Below the pieces are notes generated by a model that was not told the origin of the DNA, did not search any database, and saw only the letters and a list, made by a program, of their open reading frames with translations. A stretch of DNA of 64,000 nt from Cyanobium sp. FGCU52. GTDB taxonomy: Bacteria; Cyanobacteriota; Cyanobacteriia; PCC-6307; Cyanobiaceae. A program made the translations under genes and the position numbers. Of the stretch, positions 11,822 to 24,158 are shown in pieces (positions within the stretch are counted from its first letter, which is position 1; every line of letters starts with the position of its first letter). Location: contig JANWUS010000063.1 in NCBI GenBank assembly GCA_024958715.1, positions 1 to 64,000 on the forward strand, read 5' to 3'.

Positions 11822-13704
11822 TGGCCCCCTCCCTCACGCCCCCTCCGCCGTCGCCCACCACCGATCCCGGCAAGCCCGCCAGCGGCAGCCCTCAGGCCGG
11901 CGAGCGCCGGGTGATCCGCCTGCCGATCGAGCCGGGGCTGGTGTGCCTGCGGGGCCTCAGCCCCCGGCGTCTGCGCTTCGAGGTGGAGTACGGCCTCGAG
12001 CGCGGCACCACCGCCAACAGCTTCCTGTTCGAGGCGGGCACCGCCGTCGATGGCCACCCCGTGCCGCCGGTGCTGGTGCATCCCCCCGGCATGACCTACG
12101 CCGAGCCGTTCTTCGCCGCCCTCGCCGAAACGGTGCCGGCCGACGCCCCCCTCAAGGTGGTGGTGGGGGTGGTGAACCCCAATCGGGTGGAGCTGCTGCG
12201 GGCGATGGCGAGCCGCTGGCCCAACCTGAGCCTGGTGGCCTCGAACCCCGGCGCCCAGCTCGTGCGGGAGCTGTGGGAGCAACGCCGGCCGCCCGCCCCC
12301 GGCGCGCCCGAGCCCCCGCCGCTGCCCCCGCTCCCCCCGATCGACGTGGTGAAGCAGGAGGTGAGCCGCCCCCTGGCGGGCCCCCTGCGGCTGCGGCTGA
12401 TCCCCGCCCCCACACCCCGCTGGCCTGGGGCGCTGATGGCCTTCGAGGAGCACACCGGGCTGCTGATGAGCAGCAAGTTCTTCTCGGCCCACCTCTGCAG
12501 CGACGCCTTCGAGGAGAGCAACCGCAGCAGCACCGAGGAGGACCGCCGCTGGTTCTACGACTGCCTGATGGCGCCGATGGCCCGGCAGGTGGACACGGTG
12601 GTGGACCGGCTCGAGGAACTGCCGATCCGCACCATCGCCCCCTTCCACGGCCCCGCCATCGCCCAGAGCTGGCGCAGCCTGCTGGCCGACTACCGGCGCT
12701 GGGGGGAGAACCAGGAGAAGGCCAGCCTGTCGGTGGCGCTGCTGTTCGCCAGCGCCTACGGCAACACGGCGGCGATCGCCGATGCCCTCGCCCGCGGGGT
12801 GGCCCGCAGCGGCGTGCGGGTGGAGAGCATCAACTGCGAGTTCGCCCCGGCCGAGCAGCTGATCGCGGCGATCCGGGGCTGCGATGCCCTGCTGATCGGC
12901 TCCCCCACCCTGGGGGGCCATGCCCCCACGCCGATCGTCTCGGCGCTGGGCACGGTGCTCACCGAGGGCGATCGCAGCAGGCCGGTGGGGGTGTTCGGCA
13001 GCTACGGCTGGAGCGGCGAGGCGATCGACCTGCTGGAGAGCAAGCTGCGCGATGGCGGCTTCCCCTTCGCCTTCGAGCCGATCCGGGTGAACTTCAGCCC
13101 CGATCCGCCCACCCTGCGCACGCTTGAGGAAACAGGCCTGGCCCTGGGCCGCCGTCTGCAGACCGAACAGCGCCGCTCGCGCCTGCGTCGTCCGGGCGGG
13201 GGGCTGCAGGAGAGCCGCAGCAACCCGGCGATCCAGGCCCTGGGCCGGATCGTGGGCTCCCTGTGCGTGCTCACCACCCGCAAGGGTGAAGGGGCGGCAG
13301 CGATGGGCGGCGCGATGGTGGCCAGCTGGGTGAGCCAGGCCAGCTTCAGCCCGCCCGGCTTCACGGTGGCGGTGGCGAAGGACCGGGCGGTGGAAACCCT
13401 GCTGCACGTGGGCGATCGCTTCGCCCTCAACGTGCTGGCCGAGGGGCGGGAGAACGGACCGATGAAGCGCTTCCTGCAGCCGTTCGTGCCCGGCGAGGAC
13501 CGCTTCGCCGGCATGGAGCTGGAGGAGAGCCCCGGGGGCCAGCCGGTGCTGCCGGAAGCCCTGGCCTGGCTGGAGGCCACGGTGAGTCAGCGGATGGAAT
13601 GCGGCGATCACTGGCTGCTCTATGCCCAGGTGAGCAGCGGCGGCCTGCTCGACGCCAAGGGCGTCACGGCGGTGCATCAGCGGCGGACCGGCCTGGCCTA
13701 CTGA
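11821..13704 (+). CDS. flv1: Flv1-type diflavin flavoprotein with non-canonical metal site
   Basis: Same three-module architecture as the upstream gene; HxExDH is replaced by 'VNPNRVE'; TGATG overlap with flv3. Confidence 0.87.
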   Translation: MAPSLTPPPPSPTTDPGKPASGSPQAGERRVIRLPIEPGLVCLRGLSPRRLRFEVEYGLERGTTANSFLFEAGTAVDGHPVPPVLVHPPGMTYAEPFFAALAETVPADAPLKVVVGVVNPNRVELLRAMASRWPNLSLVASNPGAQLVRELWEQRRPPAPGAPEPPPLPPLPPIDVVKQEVSRPLAGPLRLRLIPAPTPRWPGALMAFEEHTGLLMSSKFFSAHLCSDAFEESNRSSTEEDRRWFYDCLMAPMARQVDTVVDRLEELPIRTIAPFHGPAIAQSWRSLLADYRRWGENQEKASLSVALLFASAYGNTAAIADALARGVARSGVRVESINCEFAPAEQLIAAIRGCDALLIGSPTLGGHAPTPIVSALGTVLTEGDRSRPVGVFGSYGWSGEAIDLLESKLRDGGFPFAFEPIRVNFSPDPPTLRTLEETGLALGRRLQTEQRRSRLRRPGGGLQESRSNPAIQALGRIVGSLCVLTTRKGEGAAAMGGAMVASWVSQASFSPPGFTVAVAKDRAVETLLHVGDRFALNVLAEGRENGPMKRFLQPFVPGEDRFAGMELEESPGGQPVLPEALAWLEATVSQRMECGDHWLLYAQVSSGGLLDAKGVTAVHQRRTGLAY

Positions 13705-13776
13705 GGCGCTAACTCATACTCACTCCGACTTGGTGTAGCCTCCCTGGCAGTGACGCCCGCGGGGCGACCCCCAACC

Positions 13777-14490
13777 ATGGACCTCTCCAAGCCAGGAACC
13801 CACGCCAATCTCGAAGCCGCCTTCGGCGGCGAGAGCATGGCCAACCGCAAGTACCTCTTCTTCGCCGACGTGGCCAGGCAGCTCGGCAACGCCGAGCTGG
13901 CGAAGCTGTTCCGCGACACCGCCGCCCAGGAGACCGAGCACGCCTTCGCCCACTTCCGCCTGCTGCACCCGGAGCTGGTGGTCGCCGATCCCGCCGCTCT
14001 CTCCGACGAGGAGAAGCAGACGGTGCTGGCCCGCTGCCTGGAGCTGGCGATCGAGAGCGAAACCTACGAATACACCACCATGTACCCGGAGTTCGCCGCC
14101 CAGGCCCGGGCCGACCGCGACGGCGAGGCGGTGGCGGAGTTCGAGGAGCAGATCGACGAATCGAAGGATCACGCCGCCATCTTCCGCAAGGCCGCCGATA
14201 ACTTCGGCCTGCTGGCGCCGGTGGAGCAGCACCATGCCCAGCGCTACGGCGTGGCCCTGGAGGCGCTGCACGGCAACGGCAAGGCCGGCGAAGCCGCCAC
14301 CCCGGTGCCCGGCAAGTGGATCTGCAAGGTGTGCTCGATGATCTACGACCCGGCCGTCGGCGACCCCGACTCCGGCATCGCAGCCGGCACGCCGTTCGAA
14401 GCGATCCCCGACGACTGGGAGTGTCCGCTGTGCGGGGCGAGGAAGGCCAGCTTCGTGCCCTACCGCGAGCCCGAACTGCTGGCCGCCTGA
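13777..14490 (+). CDS. Rubrerythrin with C-terminal rubredoxin domain
   Basis: '[12 protein letters not shown]' and '[13 protein letters not shown]' diiron motifs; C-terminal '[12 protein letters not shown]...[13 protein letters not shown]' rubredoxin cysteines. Confidence 0.94.
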   Translation: MDLSKPGTHANLEAAFGGESMANRKYLFFADVARQLGNAELAKLFRDTAAQETEHAFAHFRLLHPELVVADPAALSDEEKQTVLARCLELAIESETYEYTTMYPEFAAQARADRDGEAVAEFEEQIDESKDHAAIFRKAADNFGLLAPVEQHHAQRYGVALEALHGNGKAGEAATPVPGKWICKVCSMIYDPAVGDPDSGIAAGTPFEAIPDDWECPLCGARKASFVPYREPELLAA

Positions 14491-14505
14491 GTCAGGCCGG
14501 TGGCC

Positions 14506-14718
14506 TCAGGCCGCGTGGGGCGGGGTGGGGTGCGAACCCCCACCCGCCTGAAAGGGCAGCACGAGGGTGGCCCAGTGGTCGGGACGCTCAGGGCGTCGGC
14601 GGCGGGCCTGGCGCACACCGAACGGTACCCGCACCACATTGGTGCCTTCCTCGCGGAAGGTGCCACCACCCGTGGTGCCTCCGCTGCCTCCGCCACCACT
14701 GATGCCGTTGCCGTTCAT
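14506..14718 (-). CDS. Small Gly-rich hypothetical protein
   Basis: ATG at about 14718 gives MNGNGISGGGGSGGTTGGGTFREEGTNVVRVPFGVRQARRRR...; no recognised family. Confidence 0.3.
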   Translation of the reverse strand: MNGNGISGGGGSGGTTGGGTFREEGTNVVRVPFGVRQARRRRPERPDHWATLVLPFQAGGGSHPTPPHAA

Positions 14719-14816
14719 GGTCCCCACGATCTGAAAGGCGAAAAATGCAGCCGCCAGAGGCAGCAAGCACGGCAATGATGCTGCACCCGAGCAGAAGTCG
14801 GTAGTGGCGGCACCTG

Positions 14817-17774
<2,958 letters not shown>

Positions 17775-17862
17775 GGGCGGAGCTTTATAATAGCGAGCGA
17801 TTCTAGGGGTGTTTCGAAGTCGGTTGGGACACAGGCTGGGGCGATGCCGGTAGCGTTGCGCC

Positions 17863-18282
17863 ATGGCCCGCGCCGCTGCCCAGCCGTTTGAGCCGCCGGC
17901 GATCCCCTGGCGGCAGCCACGCGCGCTTGCGCCTCAGCTGGATCTTGGCCCGGGCCTTGATCCGCAGCGGTGCCATGAGGGTCTGGCCCGGCTGTGCAAG
18001 GAAGCGGACGTGTTGGCGGTAGTGGCTTTCGGCTCGCGGGCCCGGGGGGAAGCGCGGGCGGAGTCCGACCTGGATCTGGCGGTGATCGTGCGCGAGGACC
18101 GGCTCACCCCGGCGGAGAAGGCCGCCTGCTGGCGCCGCTTCCGCCAGCGGATCGGCCCGCTGGGTGTGGGGGTGGATCTGGTGGTAGCGGGCCGCGCCGA
18201 CGCCGAGCAACTGAGCGGCTCCCGCTGGCATGTGTTCGGGGACGTGGCCCGCGAAGGGAGAGTGCTGCATGTCGCCGGCTGA
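17863..18282 (+). CDS. MNT-domain nucleotidyltransferase (antitoxin-like)
   Basis: '[20 protein letters not shown]' = GSX10DXD; followed by an overlapping HEPN gene. Confidence 0.8.
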   Translation: MARAAAQPFEPPAIPWRQPRALAPQLDLGPGLDPQRCHEGLARLCKEADVLAVVAFGSRARGEARAESDLDLAVIVREDRLTPAEKAACWRRFRQRIGPLGVGVDLVVAGRADAEQLSGSRWHVFGDVAREGRVLHVAG

Positions 18283-18553
18283 GGACGCCCGCCTGCTGCT
18301 GGCGATCGTGCGCCGACACCTGCGCAGCCTCCGCTTCGGGCTGGATCCGGCCTACCCCGAGGAGGACTGGGGCTTCACGGCCCAGCAGGCGCTGGAGAAG
18401 CTGCTGAAGGCCTGGATCGTGCTGGGCGATCGTCAGCCGCCCAGGGTTCACGATCTGGCGGACCTGACCCTGCTGGCGGGAAGGCAGGAGCTGCTGGCGC
18501 TCCTGGAGACGGAACTGGAGCGATGTGAGCGGGCGGTAGCGGCGATGGCCTGA
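18269..18553 (+). CDS. HEPN domain-containing protein
   Basis: 'FTAQQALEKLLKAWIVLGDRQPPRVHDLADLTLLAG' is HEPN-like; start overlaps the MNT gene. Confidence 0.75.
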   Translation: MSPAEDARLLLAIVRRHLRSLRFGLDPAYPEEDWGFTAQQALEKLLKAWIVLGDRQPPRVHDLADLTLLAGRQELLALLETELERCERAVAAMA

Positions 18554-18560
18554 GCCGCCT

Positions 18561-18950
18561 TCAGGCCGCTCCCACCCTTCCGCGGTAGGTGGCGGCACCC
18601 ATCAGGGCCTCGATCCGCTCGGGAGCGGCGGGCCGCACCACCAGCAGCCAGCCTTCGCCGTAGGGGTCGTTCTGCAGTTCCTCGGGGCTGGCCAGCACCG
18701 CCTCGTTGCGGGCCTCCACCGTGCCGCCGATCGGGGCCAGCAGATCCTCCACCGCCTTCACCGATTCCACGCTGCCGAAGCTGCGCCCCTCCTCCAGGGC
18801 GGCGCCCACCTCCGGCAGCTCCACGAACACGATGTCGCCCAGCTGGTCGATGGCGAAGGCGCTCAGTCCGATGCGCACCAGACCATCCTCGGGGCGCACG
18901 TATTCATGGCTGTCGGCGTAGCGGCAGTCGTCGGGGAAGGAAAGCGCCAT
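18561..18950 (-). CDS. gcvH: Glycine cleavage system H protein
   Basis: 'GLSAFAIDQLGDIVFVELPEVGAALEEGRSFGSVESVKAVEDLLAPIGGTV' with the lipoyl lysine context ESVKA. Confidence 0.97.
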   Translation of the reverse strand: MALSFPDDCRYADSHEYVRPEDGLVRIGLSAFAIDQLGDIVFVELPEVGAALEEGRSFGSVESVKAVEDLLAPIGGTVEARNEAVLASPEELQNDPYGEGWLLVVRPAAPERIEALMGAATYRGRVGAA

Positions 18951-18999
18951 GGCCGGGGCGGGACGGTGCGGGGAGCGCGCCCAGTCTGCCCGGTGCCGC

Positions 19000-20272
19000 T
19001 CAGGCCGGCAGCAGCTCGGCCGCGGCCAGGGCCGCCACGGCCTTCTCCAGGGCGAGGGCGCTGTGGGCGTGGTGGCTGCCGCCCTGCACGTAGAGCACGA
19101 ACGGCTCGCGCAGGGGGCCATCGGCGGAAAACTCGCTGGTGCTGCCGTCGATGAAGGTGCCGCCCGCCATCACCAGCTCGCTGGCGTAACCGGGCATGGG
19201 GGCTGGCACCGGATCGAGGTAGGAGCCCACGGGCGAGGTGGCCTGGAAGGCCCGGCAGACAGCCTTGATCCGCTCGGGCGAGCCCAGCCGCACCGCCTGG
19301 ATCACGTCGCTGCGGCGGACCCCCGCCTGGGGCTGGACGGCGAAGCCGAGGCCCTCGAACACGGTGGCGGCGAGGTCGGCGCCGATCAGGGCCTCGGCCA
19401 CCATCTGGGGCGCCAGGAACAGGCCCTGGAACAGCAGGCGGTGGAGATCGAAACCGGTGCCGCCCTCGCTGCCGATCCCCGGGGCGGTGAGGCGGCAGCA
19501 GGCCTGCTCGACCAGCTCGCGGCGGCCGGCCACGTAGCCGCCGGTGGGGGCGATGGTGCCGCCCAGGTTCTTGATCAGGGAGCCGGCGATCAGGTCGGCG
19601 CCCACGGCGGTGGGCTCCTGCTCCTGCACCAGCTCGCCGTAGCAGTTGTCGACGAACACCAGCGTGTCCGGCCGCAGGGTCTTCACCCGCTCGGCGAGGC
19701 GGCCGATGGTGGCCACGTCGAGGGAGGGGCGCCAGCTGTAGCCGCAGCTGCGCTGGATCAGCACCATGCGGGTGGGCAGCGAGAGCGCCTCCTCCAGCCG
19801 GTCCTCGTCGACGCCGCCATCGGCCAGCAGGGGAAGCTCGTCGTAGGTGATGCCGAACTCGGCGAGCGAGCCCTGGCCCTGGCCGCGCAGGCCGATCACC
19901 TCCTCGAGGGTGTCGTAGGGGCGGCCGGTGAGGGAGAGCAGGCGATCGCCGGGGCGGAGCACGCCGAACAGGGCGGCGGCGATGGCGTGGGTGCCGCTCA
20001 CGAACTGCAGGCGCACGGCGGCGGCCTCAGCCTCCAGCACCCGGGCGAAGACGCGATCGAGGGTGTCGCGGCCCAGATCGCCGTGGCCGTAGCCGCTGAC
20101 GGAGGCGAAGTGGTGCACCCCCACGCGCTCGGCGGCGAAGGCCTCGAGCACGCGCCGCAGCCGGGGAGCCACGGCGGCGGTGCGGGCCGCGGCCAGCGGT
20201 GCCAGAGCGCTGAGGGCGGCGGCGAGCTGGTCGACGGCCCAGGCCTGGGGGTTGAGGATCGGGGTCAAGGAG
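19000..20272 (-). CDS. Methionine gamma-lyase/aluminium-resistance family PLP enzyme
   Basis: 'SGYGHGDLGRDTLDRVFARVL', 'FVSGTHAIAAALFGVLRPGDRLLSLTGRPYDTLEEVIG', 'SLIKNLGGTIAPTGGYVAG'; start ambiguous (possibly TTG). Confidence 0.85.
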
Positions 20273-20485
20273 ACGGAGAGAGACTTCCGGGATCCGGAGG
20301 ATGGACGGCGGCAACGGCCACCCGTGCCCCCGGGGAAGGAATGTATGGGTCGGCGGATCAGGATCAGGCGCTGCCTTGCCCTGGGGGCGCCGCCATCGCC
20401 ACTCCTGCAGCCCGGATGATCGCCGGCAAGGTCTTCGGGCCCACCACCCTGGTGCTGCGCTGCTTCTCCTGGATGGCCTCCACGG

Positions 20486-21514
20486 GTGAGCCGCCGCCCG
20501 GCCGGTAGATTTCGCTGCTTCCGGCAGGCGGCCGGATCCGCCCTTGCCCGAGACAACTTGACGACAGCCCCTTCCGAGCCCCACGGGGCGGTGAACCTTC
20601 GCCTCCCCAGCCCGGAACCGGCGGCTCCCGAAGCGCGCCGCCAGGCGCGGCTGCGCGCGGGCCTGGTGCTGCCCAGGGCACCGTTGCCGCCGCGCCAGCG
20701 GCGCCGCAAGCTGGGCACCACCAGCTTCATGCTGGCGCTGCACGTGGGCGCGGTGGCGGCGCTGCTGCCCCGGTTCTGGAGCTGGCAGGCGGTGGCGGTG
20801 CTGGCGGTTCTGTACTGGACCACGGTGCTGGGGGTGACCCTGGGCCTGCACCGGCTGCTGGCCCACCGGGCGTTCGAGGCGCCGAAGCCGCTGGAGCGGC
20901 TGCTGGTGCTGATGGGCACCCTGGCCTGCCAGAGCGGCCCGATCGAATGGGTGGGGCTGCACCGCCATCACCACCTCCACTCCGACCAGCCCAACGACCA
21001 CCACGACGCGGGCCGGGGGTTGTGGTGGGCCCACAGCGAGTGGATGCTGCACCAGATCCCGGCCCTGGCCCACGTGGAGCGGCTCACGGGCGATCTGGAG
21101 CGGGATCCCTTTTACCGCTGGCTCGACCGCTGGTTCCTGCTGCTGCAGCTGCCCCTCGGCGTGGCGCTGTACGCGGCGGGGGAGGCCTGGAAGGTGCCGG
21201 GCGGCGGGCTGGCCCTGGTGCTCTGGGGCATCCCCCTGCGCCTGGTGCTTGTGTATCACGTCACCTGGCTGGTGAACTCGGCCACCCACGCCTTCGGCTA
21301 CCGCAACTTCGACTGCCCCGACCGCTCGCGCAACTGCTGGTGGGTGGCACTGCTGAGCTTCGGCGAGGGCTGGCACAACAACCACCATGCCCACCCCTCC
21401 AGCGCCCGCCACGGGCTGCGCTGGTTCGAGTTCGACCTCACCTGGCAGCACATCCGCCTGCTGCGGGCCCTGGGCTGGGCGCGGCGGGTGCGGCTGGCGC
21501 GTTACCCGGGCTGA
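20486..21514 (+). CDS. Acyl-lipid/acyl-CoA delta-9-type desaturase (paralogue 1)
   Basis: Histidine boxes HRLLAHR, HRHHH, HNNHH; start codon uncertain. Confidence 0.9.
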   Translation: MSRRPAGRFRCFRQAAGSALARDNLTTAPSEPHGAVNLRLPSPEPAAPEARRQARLRAGLVLPRAPLPPRQRRRKLGTTSFMLALHVGAVAALLPRFWSWQAVAVLAVLYWTTVLGVTLGLHRLLAHRAFEAPKPLERLLVLMGTLACQSGPIEWVGLHRHHHLHSDQPNDHHDAGRGLWWAHSEWMLHQIPALAHVERLTGDLERDPFYRWLDRWFLLLQLPLGVALYAAGEAWKVPGGGLALVLWGIPLRLVLVYHVTWLVNSATHAFGYRNFDCPDRSRNCWWVALLSFGEGWHNNHHAHPSSARHGLRWFEFDLTWQHIRLLRALGWARRVRLARYPG

Positions 21515-22413
21515 GGCCCGCCACCCACGCCACCGCTCACTCCTCCGCCGGTGCGCTCGAGTTCGCGGCGGACCGCGGCCGCCAGGTCGGCGGAGGGCGG
21601 GGCGGCCTGAAGCGGATCGAGCAGGGCGGCGCGGCTGCGCAGCAGGGCCAGGAAGCGCTCGGCCGTGAGTTCCTCCTCGCCGGCGGCCCCGAGCTGGGCG
21701 AGGGTGCGGCGCAGGTCGGACAGTTCGGCCTCCAGTTCGGCGGAGGTGTAGTCGTGCTGGCCGGCCATCACGGCGGCGAACTGCTCCCGGCGGGCGCGGC
21801 GGGTCGGGGGGTAGGCGGCCAGCAGCTGATCACGGCACTGGCGCCAGGGACGGCCGGCGGTGAGCAGCAGGGCGAGGGCGGCGCTGAGGGCCGGAGCTTC
21901 GGCCTCGGCGATGCGTTGATCGAAGGCGGGCGGCGGGAGCCGCAGTCCCACGAACACCTCCAGCAGTTCGCCGGGGCCGAGCACGGTCTGGGCGTCGTCG
22001 CGCACGGGCAGGGCGGAGGCCTGGAGGGCTTCGATCACATCGGGATGAACAGCGAGGCGGGCGAGGGCGGGGCCGGCGACGAGGGGATCGAGGCGACCGC
22101 CGGGGGCCTCCTGGGCCAGCCAGCGATTGATGGCGCCGAGGGCGAAGAACACCTCGGGGCCGGGGGAGGCGAGCTTGCCGTTGCGCAGCATCGACAGCTG
22201 GGAGTTGTGCACGCGGCCGAGGTCGAGGGCATCGGCGAGGGCGGGGAGGACGCGGTGCGACCAGCCGTTGCGGGCATGCCAGACGCGGATGAGATGGGCG
22301 AAGGCGACACGGCCCGCGGCAAGAGATTCGCGGTGGCCCAAGCGATCGACTCCCTGCTCGATGAATCTGATGGGATCAGGATCGGCTGTGATCCGAATCC
22401 GTATTGCTATCAT
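21502..22413 (-). CDS. Hypothetical cyanobacterial protein
   Basis: Open frame from ATG at 22413 (MIAIRIRITADPDPIRFIEQGVDRLGHRE...) to 21502, with a possible helix-turn-helix-like stretch 'LGRVHNSQLSMLRNGKLASPGPEVFFALGAINRWL'. Confidence 0.65.
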   Translation of the reverse strand: MIAIRIRITADPDPIRFIEQGVDRLGHRESLAAGRVAFAHLIRVWHARNGWSHRVLPALADALDLGRVHNSQLSMLRNGKLASPGPEVFFALGAINRWLAQEAPGGRLDPLVAGPALARLAVHPDVIEALQASALPVRDDAQTVLGPGELLEVFVGLRLPPPAFDQRIAEAEAPALSAALALLLTAGRPWRQCRDQLLAAYPPTRRARREQFAAVMAGQHDYTSAELEAELSDLRRTLAQLGAAGEEELTAERFLALLRSRAALLDPLQAAPPSADLAAAVRRELERTGGGVSGGVGGGPQPG

Positions 22414-22443
22414 CGTAACGCTCTGCATCGAGGTCGGTCCTTC

Positions 22444-23445
22444 ATGGCCGCCACCCCCCTCTCCCGCCGCCCCGGCCCCGCCGGCGCCCCGCTCCAGGCC
22501 CAGCACACCCGCCGGGCCGCCACCATCACCTCCGGCCACGACGCCCTGCGTCGCGCCGAGTCGCTGCACAACCCGCGCCGGGGTGAACCGGCCGGCACGG
22601 TGCCGAAAGGCCAGCGCTGGGGAACCATCGCCTTCATGGTGGTGATCCACGTGCTCGCGCTGGTGGCCCTGCTGCCCCAGTTCTGGAGCGTGCCGGCGGT
22701 GGCCAGCCTGCTGGTTCTCTACTGGGTCACGGCCTGCCTGGGGGTCACGATCGGCTACCACCGCCTGCTGAGCCACCGGGCCTTCCGGGTGCCCCAGTGG
22801 CTGGAGCGTTTCTTCGCCACCTGCGGCGCCCTGAGCTGCCAGCACGGCCCGATCGACTGGGTGGGGCTGCACCGCCACCACCACAAGTTCTCCGATACGG
22901 ATGCGGATCACCATGACAGCAACAAGGGCTTCTGGTGGAGCCACATGGGCTGGATGTTCGAGGAGATCCCGGCGATGGGGGCGGTGCCCCGGCTCACGGG
23001 CGACCTGGCGGCCGATCCCTACTACCGCTGGCTGAACAGCTGGTTCCTGAGCCTGCAGGTGGTGCTGGGCCTGCTGCTGTTCTGGATCGGCACCGTGACC
23101 GGTGCCGGCGGCTGGGCCCTGGTGCTGTGGGGCATCCCCCTGCGCCTGGTGCTCGTGTATCACTGCACCTGGCTGGTGAATTCCGCCACCCACGCCTGGG
23201 GCGAGGCGGTGCACGAGAGCGGCGACAAGTCGCGCAACAACCCCTGGGTGGCGGCGCTCACCTTCGGCGAGGGCTGGCACAACAACCACCACGCCTATCC
23301 CCATTCGGCCCGTCACGGCTTCGGCCCCGGCCAGATCGATCTCACCTGGCAGCACATCCGGCTGATGCGGGCCCTGGGCCTGGCCACGCAGGTGCGGCTG
23401 CCGCGGGCCGCGGGGGCCCCTGAGGCCGCCCGCCCCGTGGCGTAG
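22444..23445 (+). CDS. Acyl-lipid/acyl-CoA delta-9-type desaturase (paralogue 2)
   Basis: Histidine boxes HRLLSHR, HRHHHK, HNNHHA; paralogous to the preceding desaturase. Confidence 0.92.
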   Translation: MAATPLSRRPGPAGAPLQAQHTRRAATITSGHDALRRAESLHNPRRGEPAGTVPKGQRWGTIAFMVVIHVLALVALLPQFWSVPAVASLLVLYWVTACLGVTIGYHRLLSHRAFRVPQWLERFFATCGALSCQHGPIDWVGLHRHHHKFSDTDADHHDSNKGFWWSHMGWMFEEIPAMGAVPRLTGDLAADPYYRWLNSWFLSLQVVLGLLLFWIGTVTGAGGWALVLWGIPLRLVLVYHCTWLVNSATHAWGEAVHESGDKSRNNPWVAALTFGEGWHNNHHAYPHSARHGFGPGQIDLTWQHIRLMRALGLATQVRLPRAAGAPEAARPVA

Positions 23446-23488
23446 GGTGGTCGATCGGATTTCAGGGAAACCAGCGGTTTCGTACGTC

Positions 23489-23947
23489 ATGGCCAAGCGT
23501 GTTCAGGTGGTGCTCAGCGAAGACGTGCTGAGCCTCGGCAGGAACGGTGACCTGGTGGAGGTGGCCCCCGGCTACGCCCGCAACTTCCTGGTTCCCCAGG
23601 GCAAGGCGGTGCCCGTCACCGCAGCGGTGCTGCGCCAGGTGGAACACCGCCGCGCCAAGGAGGCCGAGCGCCAGGCGGCGCTGAAGCAGGAGGCGATCGC
23701 CCTGCGCACTGCCCTCGACACCATCGGCCGCTTCACGGTGAAGAAGCAGACCGGCGGCGACGACGTGCTGTTCGGCACCGTGACCAACGGCGACGTCGCC
23801 GAAGCGATCGAGGCCGCCACCAAGAAGGAGATCGACCGTCGCGACATCTCCGTGCCGGAGATCCACCGCACCGGCAGCTACAAGGTGCAGGTGAAGCTGC
23901 ACCCGGAGGTCACCGCCGAGGTGAACCTCGAAGTGGTGAGCTATTGA
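23489..23947 (+). CDS. rplI: 50S ribosomal protein L9
   Basis: '[37 protein letters not shown]' is the L9 signature. Confidence 0.98.
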   Translation: MAKRVQVVLSEDVLSLGRNGDLVEVAPGYARNFLVPQGKAVPVTAAVLRQVEHRRAKEAERQAALKQEAIALRTALDTIGRFTVKKQTGGDDVLFGTVTNGDVAEAIEAATKKEIDRRDISVPEIHRTGSYKVQVKLHPEVTAEVNLEVVSY

Positions 23948-23983
23948 TCCGCCCGCAGCCGGCGCCGGCCGCTGCGCTACATG

Positions 23984-24014
23984 AACCCCCGGGGCCCGGG
24001 CTCCGGGGGTTTTG
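23984..24014 (+). terminator. Rho-independent-type terminator downstream of rplI
   Basis: AACCCCCGG ... CCGGGGGTT inverted repeat followed by a T-rich tail (ttttgttg). Confidence 0.75.
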
Positions 24015-24158
24015 TTGTGAGGACGCCAGGGCTGGCGGAGCCTCCAGGGGGCACACCCCAGCGATGGGGTGGCAGGGCTGGCGCAAACGCCCCTCCCGGG
24101 GGAGGATAACTCTCCCCCCACCCCCTGCGCGCCGGACACCGGCCGCCCGTGACTCCCG

